Of a stretch of DNA of 15,165 bases, positions 6,912 to 14,204 are shown one piece after another. The stretch is from an uncultured Clostridia bacterium. Its GTDB lineage: Bacteria; Bacillota; Clostridia; RUG12999. The translations under genes were made by a program, and so were the position numbers. A model generated the notes under the pieces. The model was not told the origin of the DNA and searched no databases. It worked only from the letters and a program-made list of their open reading frames with translations. Location of the stretch: the NCBI GenBank assembly GCA_938005345.1, contig CALLNG010000441.1:1-15165 (forward strand), given 5' to 3'. The stretch's first letter is position 1; the number at the start of each line of letters is the position of its first letter.

Positions 6912-6940
6912 TTTACAGATGAAACGGCAGCGTGTATACT
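6912..6940 (+). promoter_or_regulatory. Promoter of the MBL/flavin/macro/SirTM operon
   Basis: TTTACA (6912-6917) and TATACT (6935-6940) are exactly 17 bp apart, a strong sigma-A type match. The predicted start near 6947 leaves a leader of about 67 nt before the first gene. Confidence 0.7.
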
Positions 6941-7013
6941 AAAGGCAAGAGCAAAGGAGAGCGGCCGCATTGCTTCTACCAATGAACATTTTTAATCTTA
7001 GGGAGGTATTATC

Positions 7014-7805
7014 ATGAACAAAAATACATGCACAACAAAAAAACTGGAAAAGGGCGAGATAACCCTTTATGATTTTGGCGCAGTCAAACTGCATGCCTAT
7101 AAGACAAACGATTTCATTGACGACGAAGTATTTATTGTGGAAAAAAACGGCAAGGCAGTGGTAATTGAGTCGCCGTGCTTCTTTGACAACAACCGGGAGC
7201 TAGCCGAATACCTGAACGGTATGCAGGTGGAAGGGATGTTGGTCGCCTACCATGGAGCGGGCGCAACGTTCCTGCCACAGGTGCCGAAATATGCCACACA
7301 AAATGCAGTGGACTATTCCAAAAACGGCGGCGGCAAGGCGTTAATCGACAACTTTACAAATGCTTTTGGAGAGAGCTTCGACGCTTCGGTTCATGTGGTG
7401 GACCATATCATTGGAGAGGGCAAGATCACAATTGGCGGAATAGAGTTTGTCATCAAACAGACCGCAGAAGCGTTTGATATCACGATTCCGGAAATTAATG
7501 CAGTATATACCCATATGCTAGGCCATGACTGCCACTCCATTGTAGCGGGGGCAGCGCATGCAGACAGCATGGTTGCACAGCTAAAAGAGTATATTGCCAA
7601 TGGGATTGATTTGATTTTGACCTCTCATTACACACCGGAGGATTTAAAGGATGCGCAAACCAAAATTGACTATTTGGAAAATTTGAAAAACATTGCGGCA
7701 GCCTGCCCGGATGCGGACCGGTTTAAAGCAGAAGTGCAGAAACAGTATCCGGACTACAGTGGACAAAACTATCTGGATATGACGGCGGGATTTTTCTTTT
7801 CCTAA
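7014..7805 (+). CDS. MBL-fold metallo-hydrolase-like protein with a degenerate metal site
   Basis: The product is 263 aa with the order of motifs of the metallo-beta-lactamase fold. Opening strands include DDEVFIVEKNGKAVVIESPC. The motif 1 position reads AYHGAGATF (H80) in place of HxHxDH, a late strand reads MLGHDCHS (H171, D172, H174), and the closing loop reads TSHYTPE (H205). Only one residue of the first metal motif survives, so binding of two metals and ordinary hydrolase activity are doubtful. It could bind one metal, act as a binding protein, or carry a different activity. The ATG follows GGGAGGT at 6 nt. It is the first gene of the operon, 68 bp before the flavin/ferredoxin gene, and divergent from hxlR. 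Family assignment is by pattern only. Confidence 0.65.
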   Translation: MNKNTCTTKKLEKGEITLYDFGAVKLHAYKTNDFIDDEVFIVEKNGKAVVIESPCFFDNNRELAEYLNGMQVEGMLVAYHGAGATFLPQVPKYATQNAVDYSKNGGGKALIDNFTNAFGESFDASVHVVDHIIGEGKITIGGIEFVIKQTAEAFDITIPEINAVYTHMLGHDCHSIVAGAAHADSMVAQLKEYIANGIDLILTSHYTPEDLKDAQTKIDYLENLKNIAAACPDADRFKAEVQKQYPDYSGQNYLDMTAGFFFS

Positions 7806-7817
7806 TGCCGCCCATGC

Positions 7818-7841
7818 AGGGCTGCCTACTGCGGCAGCCCT
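7818..7841. other. Intra-operon hairpin without T-tract
   Basis: A perfect 9-bp stem (7818-7826 with 7833-7841, 6-nt loop) lies between the MBL-like and flavin/ferredoxin genes. No run of T follows, so it is not a standard terminator. It could stabilise or process the transcript. Confidence 0.5.
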
Positions 7842-7873
7842 GATTGACTCTGTTCCAAAGGAGAAAACCAAAT

Positions 7874-8497
7874 ATGAAAACGGTGGATTTTTTGCGTTAT
7901 GTAGAACAAGAGATGCATTCTGTGGTTATGGCAACCATTGATGAACAGGGATGTCCGGTTACCTGCGCTGTTGATATCATGGATAGTGATGAAAACGGGC
8001 TGTATTTTCTCACTGCAAAAGGGAAAAGCTTGTATCAACGATTAAAAATGAATGGGGTTGTTGCGCTAACGGGAATAAAGGGCGGAGACACCCTGTCCCG
8101 TGTGGCAATTTCCATTCGCGGTAAAGCGCGGGAGCTTGACAATGGCCCAGTTTCTACACTATTTGAAAAAAATAAATACATGAAAGAAATTTATCCATTG
8201 GAGCAGTCCCGTCAGGCCCTGACCGTTTTTCTGTTATATGAAGGCAGTGGAGAATGGTTTGACCTTTCCAAAAAGCCGGTGGAACGTGCCTCCTTTTTCA
8301 TTGGGCCTGGGGAGCGGGAAGCAAAAGGATATTGGATAACGGAGAAGTGTACCGGGTGCAGGGCGTGTGAAGCACTTTGTCCGCAGGGCTGTATTGATTT
8401 TACGGTCACCCCGGCAGTCATCAAACAAGAACATTGTCTATATTGTGGAAACTGCATGGAGACGTGTCCGCATCATGCAGTTGTTTGGAAAGGATGA
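7874..8497 (+). CDS. FMN-binding split-barrel protein fused to a two-[4Fe-4S] ferredoxin domain
   Basis: The product is 207 aa in two parts. Residues 1 to about 135 resemble the pyridoxamine-phosphate-oxidase-like split barrel, with strands HSVVMATIDEQGCPVTCAVD and GLYFLTAKGKSLYQRLK, and GVVALTG. This fold usually binds FMN or F420. Residues 153-207 hold two CxxCxxCxxxC sets (C159, C162, C165, C169 and C188, C191, C194, C198), each last Cys followed by Pro, as in bacterial ferredoxins. Together they suggest an electron-transfer flavoprotein or small reductase; the substrate is not readable. The start is the ATG at 7874, with AAGGAG at 7858-7863; an earlier in-frame start at 7844 lacks a site. 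The macrodomain gene begins 4 bp after its stop, so tight co-expression is expected. It is not likely to be a true PLP-forming oxidase. Confidence 0.85.
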   Translation: MKTVDFLRYVEQEMHSVVMATIDEQGCPVTCAVDIMDSDENGLYFLTAKGKSLYQRLKMNGVVALTGIKGGDTLSRVAISIRGKARELDNGPVSTLFEKNKYMKEIYPLEQSRQALTVFLLYEGSGEWFDLSKKPVERASFFIGPGEREAKGYWITEKCTGCRACEALCPQGCIDFTVTPAVIKQEHCLYCGNCMETCPHHAVVWKG

Positions 8498-8501
8498 GAA
8501 C

Positions 8502-9275
8502 ATGACACAATCGGAACGAAGAGCGTTTTTAATTACAGCGCTGTGCAAAGAGCAGCCGCAGTGTCGGGAAATGAAAATACCAGCAGATGGGCAGCAGCAA
8601 AAGCAGCTGCTCCGTGCGCTGCTCAACGTCCGCCCGCCGTTGCCAGCGGACAAAGAATTTCTCAAGGTGCAGGACGCCTATTTGCAGCAGGAGACCCAGC
8701 GCAAAGGGATTACGGATTGGACAGATCTGACCCCGGTACAGGAGGGAATCTATCTCTGGCGGGGCGACATTACCACATTGCGCTGCGGGGCAATCGTCAA
8801 TGCAGCTAATAGCCGCATGCTGGGTTGCTTTGTACCATGCCACGGCTGCATTGACAATGCCATTCATACGTTTGCGGGTGTCCAGCTTCGTTTGGCCTGC
8901 GCGGAACTGATGAAACGGCAAGGCCATGAAGAAGAAACCGGCAAAGCAAAAATCACGCCCGCCTTTAATCTGCCAAGCAGCTATGTGATTCATACAGTGG
9001 GCCCGGTTGTCAGCGGCACACTTGAAGAGTACCACAAAAAGCAGCTTGCCTCCTGCTACTGCGCCTGCTTGGAGCTGGCGCAGCAAAACGGGATACAAAG
9101 CGTTGCGTTTTGCTGCATTTCCACGGGAGAATTCCATTTTCCGAACCGGGAAGCGGCGGAAATTGCCATTCGGACTGTAACAAAATACAAAGCACAGACG
9201 CACAGCGAAGTGAAGGTGATATTCAATGTATTTCAGAAATATGATGAAAGTATCTACCGGGACTTACTCGGATAA
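8502..9275 (+). CDS. Zinc-type macrodomain protein, probable ADP-ribosyl hydrolase partner of SirTM
   Basis: The product is 257 aa: about 85 N-terminal residues typical of this subgroup, then a macrodomain. Ligand-binding features are RGDITTLRCGAIVNAAN (87-103), with the NAAN motif, and ISTGEFHFP (206-214), the phosphate loop. GCFVPCHGCIDNAIH (108-122) supplies C109, H114 and C116, matching the zinc-binding segment of the macrodomains encoded beside class M sirtuins, which remove ADP-ribose from proteins. The ATG at 8502 has AAGGA about 8 nt upstream; a longer in-frame start at 8367 lies inside the ferredoxin gene. The sirtuin start at 9226 overlaps its last 50 bases, pointing to translational coupling. 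Expected to be cytoplasmic and to reverse SirTM modification. Confidence 0.9.
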   Translation: MTQSERRAFLITALCKEQPQCREMKIPADGQQQKQLLRALLNVRPPLPADKEFLKVQDAYLQQETQRKGITDWTDLTPVQEGIYLWRGDITTLRCGAIVNAANSRMLGCFVPCHGCIDNAIHTFAGVQLRLACAELMKRQGHEEETGKAKITPAFNLPSSYVIHTVGPVVSGTLEEYHKKQLASCYCACLELAQQNGIQSVAFCCISTGEFHFPNREAAEIAIRTVTKYKAQTHSEVKVIFNVFQKYDESIYRDLLG

Positions 9276-10125
9276 GCTGCAAAATCTGGACAAAGAAATC
9301 CAATCCGCTGACGCTATCGTGATTGGAGCGGGCGCGGGGTTGTCCGCCGCGGCGGGGTTTGCCTATGACGGCGCGCGTTTCCAGCGCTATTTTTCCGATT
9401 TTCAGCAAAAGTATGGGATAACGGATATGTACGCCGGCGGCTTTTACCCGTATGAGACGCTGGAGGAATACTGGGCATGGTGGAGCCGCATGATTTTGGT
9501 GAACCGGTATGAAGCGGGTGTTGGCGAACCCTACCGCGATTTGTTGGAGCTCGTGCGCGAAAAGGATTATTTTGTGCTGACCACCAATGTAGACCACCAA
9601 TTTCAGCTTGCCGGCTTTGACAAACAGCGGCTGTTTTACACCCAGGGAGATTATGGCCTATGGCAATGCGCCAGACCCTGCTACAATCAGACCTATGAAA
9701 ATGAACAGCAGGTCCGCCGGATGGCCGCCGAGCAGCAAGAGATGAAAATCCCTTCCACGCTGGTGCCCAAGTGCCCGCGCTGCGGCGGACCCATGACTAT
9801 GAACCTGCGCTGTGACAATTCTTTTGTCCAGGATGAAGGGTGGTACGCGGCTGCGGGCCGCTATGATGATTTTCTTCGCTGCCATAAAGGGATGCACGTC
9901 CTCTTTTTGGAATTGGGCGTTGGCGCAAACACCCCGGTGATTATCAAATATCCGTTTTGGCAAATGACAAGGGATAATCCAAACGCTGTTTATGCTTGTA
10001 TTAATGACGGAGAAGCATTCTGTCCGCAGGATATCAAACACCAGTCCATTTGTCTGAATGCTGATAGTAAACAAGTTCTTGCGGTGCTGGGCAAAGACAG
10101 TGCATCGCTGCGGACCCCATTTTAA
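9226..10125 (+). CDS. Class M sirtuin (SirTM), protein ADP-ribosyltransferase
   Basis: The product is 299 aa. The NAD-binding sirtuin core is visible: GAGAGLSAAAGF (34-45), NRY (93-95), TTNVDHQF (119-126), TQGDYG (139-144), a CPRCGG pair (183-188) and ELGVGANTP (229-237). Where deacylase sirtuins carry the catalytic His-Gly, this one reads Gln140-Gly, as in SirTM. That class mono-ADP-ribosylates a partner protein rather than deacylating. GGFYP and EEYWAWWSRMI (80-90) are also class-typical. The ATG at 9226 has GAAGGTG 9 nt upstream and lies inside the macrodomain gene; later ATGs at 9241 and 9244 have weaker sites. It is the last gene of the operon, ended by the hairpin at 10149-10190. The modified target is not obvious because no GcvH-like gene is present. 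Confidence 0.92.
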   Translation: MYFRNMMKVSTGTYSDKLQNLDKEIQSADAIVIGAGAGLSAAAGFAYDGARFQRYFSDFQQKYGITDMYAGGFYPYETLEEYWAWWSRMILVNRYEAGVGEPYRDLLELVREKDYFVLTTNVDHQFQLAGFDKQRLFYTQGDYGLWQCARPCYNQTYENEQQVRRMAAEQQEMKIPSTLVPKCPRCGGPMTMNLRCDNSFVQDEGWYAAAGRYDDFLRCHKGMHVLFLELGVGANTPVIIKYPFWQMTRDNPNAVYACINDGEAFCPQDIKHQSICLNADSKQVLAVLGKDSASLRTPF

Positions 10126-10148
10126 GAGACGCAGAAAATCCAGAACAG

Positions 10149-10190
10149 AAAAAAGGCGCTTGCAGCCATCAGCTGCAAGCGCCTTTTTTT
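10149..10190. terminator. Bidirectional Rho-independent terminator
   Basis: A perfect 12-bp GC-rich stem (10155-10166 with 10172-10183, 5-nt loop) is flanked by A6 on the left and T7 on the right. It serves the convergent sirTM and alkD-like genes. Confidence 0.95.
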
Positions 10191-10891
10191 CAATCTTGTT
10201 CCGGTACGCCCTTCTTTTTCATTGCGCGGATGATGTCCTTGTCCGCTGCTGAAACGCGGCGGGATTCCAGAATTTTTTGCAGCGTTTTTTGATAGGTATC
10301 CCGGTCCAGCTGGCAACTGCGCAAAAAGGAGAGTGTCTGCGCTGGAAATTTCGCAAAGCAGACGGAGAGCGCCCAAGCCACTGCCATTTTCGCATAGTAT
10401 CCTTCGTGGCGGATGGCCTCCAGCAGGGACAATACTTGCGGCAAATAGGTTTCGTCCACATAATAATCCATCAGCATCACAGCGCCGAAACGCACCTCAA
10501 ATTCCTTTGCGGACTGCGTATAGCCGCGTAAATCCGCAAGCAGCGGTTCCCGGAAATCCTGCGCGGCATGCAGGCTGTTACAAAAACTGTCGCAAACCGA
10601 CCAGTTGTCAATTTTGGGGACAAATGGCGGTACGTACTGGCGAAAATCTACAAATGTCTTGACTGCGTGTCCAATGACCATGCCTTGCAGCATGGTTTCC
10701 TCAAAATACAGCGGCTGCTCCGCCAAAAAAGCTGCCCAATCTCCTTTGCGGTAAATCTGCTGCGCCATTTTGCGCAGAAGGGGAAGCCGCACCCCCAGTA
10801 TATGATCCGTGCCGGGCAGCAGAGAGGCGGAAAACGTTTGATAGGACGCATCTGCCGCGGCGAAAAGTTGTTGCCGAATGGCGTTATCCAT
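10190..10891 (-). CDS. AlkD-like DNA alkylation repair protein
   Basis: The product is 233 aa built of HEAT-like helical repeats, the size of the AlkC/AlkD DNA glycosylases that remove N3- and N7-alkylpurines without base flipping. The GVRLPLLRKMAQQI segment (33-46) is typical. DNWSVCDSF (95-103) supplies W97 and D101, with the W-x3-D spacing of the AlkD active site, and R134 in EVRFGAVMLMDYYV fits the conserved arginine. The minus-strand ATG has AAGGAG about 12 nt upstream. It ends against the sirTM terminator and starts from a promoter placed back to back with that of the conventional sirtuin. Activity on alkylated DNA is inferred from family. Confidence 0.88.
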   Translation of the reverse strand: MDNAIRQQLFAAADASYQTFSASLLPGTDHILGVRLPLLRKMAQQIYRKGDWAAFLAEQPLYFEETMLQGMVIGHAVKTFVDFRQYVPPFVPKIDNWSVCDSFCNSLHAAQDFREPLLADLRGYTQSAKEFEVRFGAVMLMDYYVDETYLPQVLSLLEAIRHEGYYAKMAVAWALSVCFAKFPAQTLSFLRSCQLDRDTYQKTLQKILESRRVSAADKDIIRAMKKKGVPEQD

Positions 10892-10944
10892 GGTGCTACC
10901 ATCTCCTTTGATTCCCTCAGGGTTGTTCTAAAACCGATGGCATT

Positions 10945-10973
10945 ATTTTATCAGAAAATACAAGCGTCTGCAA
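10945..10973 (-). promoter_or_regulatory. Promoter of the alkD-like gene (minus strand)
   Basis: On the minus strand TTGCAG (10973-10968) is followed after 17 bp by TAAAAT (10950-10945), with a TG extended -10 element. Confidence 0.6.
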
Positions 10974-10983
10974 GGGCCAACTA

Positions 10984-11012
10984 TTGTAAATGGAAAAAAA
11001 TTATGTTATAAT
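10984..11012 (+). promoter_or_regulatory. Promoter of the sirtuin gene
   Basis: TTGTAA (10984-10989) and a perfect TATAAT (11007-11012) are separated by 17 bp. Its -35 box is only 10 bp from the -35 box of the divergent alkD-like promoter. Confidence 0.75.
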
Positions 11013-11036
11013 GAACGTAAGAATTCCAACAGAAGA

Positions 11037-11067
11037 GCAGACCGTTTGAGTGGGTAAAACCGTCTGC
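11037..11067 (+). other. Hairpin in the sirtuin mRNA leader
   Basis: GCAGAC-C-GTTT pairs with AAAC-C-GTCTGC around a 9-nt loop: ten base pairs with one C-C mismatch. It lies in the 5' leader, 36 bp before the start codon, and has no T-tract. A role in mRNA stability or control is possible. Confidence 0.4.
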
Positions 11068-11103
11068 CGCGGCACACAGGAACTAGGAAAGAAGGATGCG
11101 CAA

Positions 11104-11826
11104 ATGGAGGATATCGCGACATTACAGGATTGGATTGCAAATAGCCGGCATACGGTGTTTTTTGGCGGAGCAGGCGTTTCCACAGAGAGCGGGATTCCCG
11201 ATTTCCGCAGCCAGGATGGGTTGTATAGCCAGACGTACCAATACCCGCCGGAGGAAATCATCAGCCACCACTTTTTTATGCAAAACCCAGAAGAGTTTTA
11301 CCGGTTTTACCGGGAGAAAATGCTCGCGCCAACGGCGCAGCCCAACATGGCGCACCGCAAGCTGGCGGAGATGGAGCAAAAGGGTAAACTGGACGCTGTG
11401 ATTACGCAAAATATCGATGGATTGCACCAAAAAGCAGGATCCAAACATGTACTGGAGCTGCATGGGACGGTGCTGCGCAATTTTTGTATGAACTGCGGGA
11501 AAGCCTACGGCCTGGAGAAAGTTCTGGAAAGTAGCGGCGTGCCGCGATGCAGCTGTGGCGGCATCATCAAACCCGATGTGGTGCTCTATGAGGAAGGGCT
11601 GGACAGCCAGGTGCTGGAGGAATCGGTACGGCTGATTGCACAGGCGGATCTGCTGATCGTGGGCGGCACCTCGCTGGTGGTATATCCGGCAGCAGGTCTG
11701 TTGCAATATTTCCAGGGAAACAAACTGGTGCTCATCAACCGGGACGCAACGCCCTATGATAGCCGCGCGGACCTCATTTTGCGCGGGCCGATTGGCGAAA
11801 CCCTAGGCCAAATTCAAATTGCATGA
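11104..11826 (+). CDS. cobB: NAD-dependent protein deacylase, SIR2/CobB-type sirtuin
   Basis: The product is 240 aa, a compact bacterial sirtuin that removes acyl groups from lysine using NAD+. Motifs occur in order: GGAGVSTESGIPDFRS (21-36), TQNIDGLHQKAG (101-112), the catalytic LHGT (H120-G121), a zinc site (C128, C131, C149, C151), PDVVLYEEGL and the GTSLVVYPAAGL ribose-binding stretch. All catalytic residues expected of a deacylase are present, in contrast to the SirTM upstream. The ATG at 11104 follows GAAGGATG at suitable spacing; a GTG 54 nt earlier lies in the leader hairpin. The gene has its own strong promoter and is followed 26 bp later by a membrane regulator on the same strand, so read-through is likely. 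Confidence 0.92.
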   Translation: MEDIATLQDWIANSRHTVFFGGAGVSTESGIPDFRSQDGLYSQTYQYPPEEIISHHFFMQNPEEFYRFYREKMLAPTAQPNMAHRKLAEMEQKGKLDAVITQNIDGLHQKAGSKHVLELHGTVLRNFCMNCGKAYGLEKVLESSGVPRCSCGGIIKPDVVLYEEGLDSQVLEESVRLIAQADLLIVGGTSLVVYPAAGLLQYFQGNKLVLINRDATPYDSRADLILRGPIGETLGQIQIA

Positions 11827-11852
11827 AAAGAGAAAAGAACGGAGGGAACGAA

Positions 11853-14135
11853 ATGCTGAAAAGACAGTGGCAGGCATTAATGCAAAAAAATAGCCTGTTT
11901 CGCAAATATGTGATGGTATTAATTGCGTTGCTCATCGTTCCCACGCTGCTTGGTGCAGCGCTATTTCAGGTGTCCATGAGCGCCATGGAAAAAGAAGTGC
12001 GGGAAAATAGCCGTAAAACACTGGAGCAGGTACAAAAAACCTTGGACCGGGATCTGGAAAATATCCGACGGATTGCCATGGATTTGGCGGAAAGCAAGGA
12101 ATTACTCACCTATACCTATAATAAAAACGATGTGGACAGTTTGTACCGTCTCGCGCAATTAACGGAGAAGACAGGGAAGAATTACAAAGACCAAAATTCC
12201 TTGATTGTGGACAGCTATATTTATATGAAAAACAACGGCGTCGTTTTGTCTGGCAATGCAAAATACACGCCACAGGAATTTTACAAATATTTCATGACAG
12301 TAGAATCGCAGAGCTACGACGATTGGATTATGCAAATGGACGGCCAGTATTTCAATTATGTTGCGCCGGCGCAGGAAGTGGAGTTTCACGCGGACGGCGG
12401 CAAAAAGAAGGTCATTCCCTATGTCCATTCCTATCCAATGGGTGGAAACAGCCAGGGAAATATCGTGATTTTTCTGGAATATGATAAAGTGGTCAGCGCG
12501 TTTAAGGGAACCTATGACGGGCAGCAGAGCTGTATGTGCTACATCAACGACAAAGGTGAAACCGTATTCACCGTGGGCAATGAAGCGCTTTGGGAGCAGG
12601 ATTTTTCCAGCTTGGAGCAAGGCAGCCACAGTGAAAAAGCGGGAAAAAACAGCGTGCTGGTATTTAAGCAAAACGGAGAGGATCAAAAGAGCCAATATAT
12701 CAGCGTGGAGGACCGCAAAAAAATACAGGCCAAGACTGCGCCCGTGCGTAATGTAGTTATGATGTATGTTGTGTTAGTATTGGTGCTGGGCGTGTCGCTG
12801 GCTGTTTATGTGGCATACCGGGGCAGCAAGCCAGTGGAGGAATTGGCGCGGTCGCTTGGCGCAGGCCAAAAGACGGACGAAAAACCGTCCGGTGGGGAAT
12901 TTGCGTATATCTCCAGCCGCGTGAAACAGTTGGTGGAAGAGAAAAACCAAGCGGAAGGCGTCATGCGCCGCCAGCAGCCGGTGCTGCGCAAAAACCTGTT
13001 GGCGAAAATGCTAAATGGCAACCTAGGCGATGTGGAGAATTTGCAGGAAGCATGCCATGCCGTTGGTTTGGATTTCCGTTACAATACCTACTGCGTCATT
13101 GTGTTTGCTGTGCAGCTGCTGGAGGAAAAGCAGACGGACGCGGAACTGGGGTTGATGAAATTTGCCGTGCAAAACGTGGCGGAGGAAGTATTCGCGGGTA
13201 TTGCGGACCCGTACATAAATGACGATGAGTGGTCGCAGATTACTATGCTGCTCAATTTTAAGAAGGACGCAGGCGCACAGCAGGCCATTTTGGAGAAATG
13301 CCAGTTTGTGCAAACATTTATGCAGGAGCAAATGGAGGTGGACGTTGGCATTGGCGTGGGAGAAAGCGGCGGGCTGGACCATGTGCCGCTGAGCTTTGCC
13401 CAGGCAAAAGAAGCGCTGGACTACCGGACGCTGAGCGGAAAAGAAGGCGTGATTTGTTTTGCCGATTTGGCGCAGTTTAGCCATAAATATTCCCTACAGC
13501 AGGAAAACCAACTGCTCAGTGCGGTGATGACAGGAGATGAGGAGGGCGTAGCCCGCCTGCTGGATGAAATCATTGAGATGAATAAAAATGCTTCGTTTGA
13601 CATGAGTAAATGTTTGTTTTTTGATTTGATGAGTACGGCGATAAAAGTGATGAACAGCGAAGAAATTGACATTAATGCCATTTTCCAGCAACAGTCGCCA
13701 TTTGAAAATCTCGTCAAGTGTTCCTCTGTCAGCGAGCTAAGGGATAATATCAAAGAGATTTTAGGAAAAATATGCCAGTATATCAAATCTAACCGGACCG
13801 GAAAACGGGAAATGCTGGGACAGGCTATCTTAGAATATGTCAAAAACAACTGCGAAAACAACGCCATGTCCCTGGAAATGGTTGCCAATGCATTTTCCCT
13901 CAATTATACCTATTTGTCGCATTTCTTTAAAGATTACATCGGTGAAAATTTCAGCAACTATGTTACACGCGTCAAAGTGGAAAAGGCAAAGGACTATTTG
14001 CGGCAGACAGAGTATTCTATCAGCGAAATTGCGGAAAAACTAGGTTATGCCAACAGTGCGGTACTGATTCGGAATTTCAAAAAGGTGACGGGCAGCACGC
14101 CGGGCCAATTTCGCAAAATGGAGGGAAACCATTAA
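11853..14135 (+). CDS. Membrane-anchored AraC-type regulator with extracellular sensor domain
   Basis: The product is 760 aa. TM1 is at about 19-41 (YVMVLIALLIVPTLLGAALF), an extracellular dCache-like sensor at about 42-297, and TM2 at about 299-321 (VVMMYVVLVLVLGVSLAVYV). The following cytoplasmic region has the pattern of the degenerate GGDEF-like domain found in this family. A C-terminal AraC DNA-binding domain (about 658-756) contains LEMVANAFSLNYTYLSHFFK and ISEIAEKLGYANSAVLIRNFKK, ending in TPGQFRK. Such one-component regulators sit beside carbohydrate ABC transporters in Bacillota and switch them on when a sugar is sensed outside the cell. Here a solute-binding lipoprotein follows. The start is the ATG at 11853, about 7 nt after GGAGGG; an ATG at 11823 that overlaps the sirtuin stop has no such site. 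Confidence 0.92.
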   Translation: MLKRQWQALMQKNSLFRKYVMVLIALLIVPTLLGAALFQVSMSAMEKEVRENSRKTLEQVQKTLDRDLENIRRIAMDLAESKELLTYTYNKNDVDSLYRLAQLTEKTGKNYKDQNSLIVDSYIYMKNNGVVLSGNAKYTPQEFYKYFMTVESQSYDDWIMQMDGQYFNYVAPAQEVEFHADGGKKKVIPYVHSYPMGGNSQGNIVIFLEYDKVVSAFKGTYDGQQSCMCYINDKGETVFTVGNEALWEQDFSSLEQGSHSEKAGKNSVLVFKQNGEDQKSQYISVEDRKKIQAKTAPVRNVVMMYVVLVLVLGVSLAVYVAYRGSKPVEELARSLGAGQKTDEKPSGGEFAYISSRVKQLVEEKNQAEGVMRRQQPVLRKNLLAKMLNGNLGDVENLQEACHAVGLDFRYNTYCVIVFAVQLLEEKQTDAELGLMKFAVQNVAEEVFAGIADPYINDDEWSQITMLLNFKKDAGAQQAILEKCQFVQTFMQEQMEVDVGIGVGESGGLDHVPLSFAQAKEALDYRTLSGKEGVICFADLAQFSHKYSLQQENQLLSAVMTGDEEGVARLLDEIIEMNKNASFDMSKCLFFDLMSTAIKVMNSEEIDINAIFQQQSPFENLVKCSSVSELRDNIKEILGKICQYIKSNRTGKREMLGQAILEYVKNNCENNAMSLEMVANAFSLNYTYLSHFFKDYIGENFSNYVTRVKVEKAKDYLRQTEYSISEIAEKLGYANSAVLIRNFKKVTGSTPGQFRKMEGNH

Positions 14136-14204
14136 ACCTATGGTGCAAAAATCGGAAAAACGGCATGCCGTGCGGCAACAAAATACAAGAAACGGAAAAG
14201 GACA

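Larger units (their letters stand above)
6648..7013. other. 366-bp intergenic control region between hxlR and the MBL-SirTM operon
   Basis: I see no convincing gene here. The region holds the two outward-facing promoters, a 13-bp palindrome in the hxlR leader and a pair of inverted repeats beside the operon promoter, each listed separately. It also holds an A/T-rich stretch around 6791-6809 with runs of A and T. An 87-codon frame at 6679-6942 crosses both promoters and has no ribosome binding site. Confidence 0.6.

Noticed and set aside
6679..6942. 87-codon plus-strand frame between hxlR and the MBL-like gene
   Set aside because: It spans two predicted promoters and inverted repeats, has no ribosome binding site and resembles no known protein.
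7874..8280. True pyridoxamine-phosphate oxidase linked to the B6 locus
   Set aside because: The gene is 4 kb away in another operon and is fused to a ferredoxin domain; only the fold is shared.
8367..8501. N-terminal extension of the macrodomain protein
   Set aside because: It overlaps the ferredoxin domain of the previous gene in another frame; the ATG at 8502 has a ribosome binding site and gives the family length.
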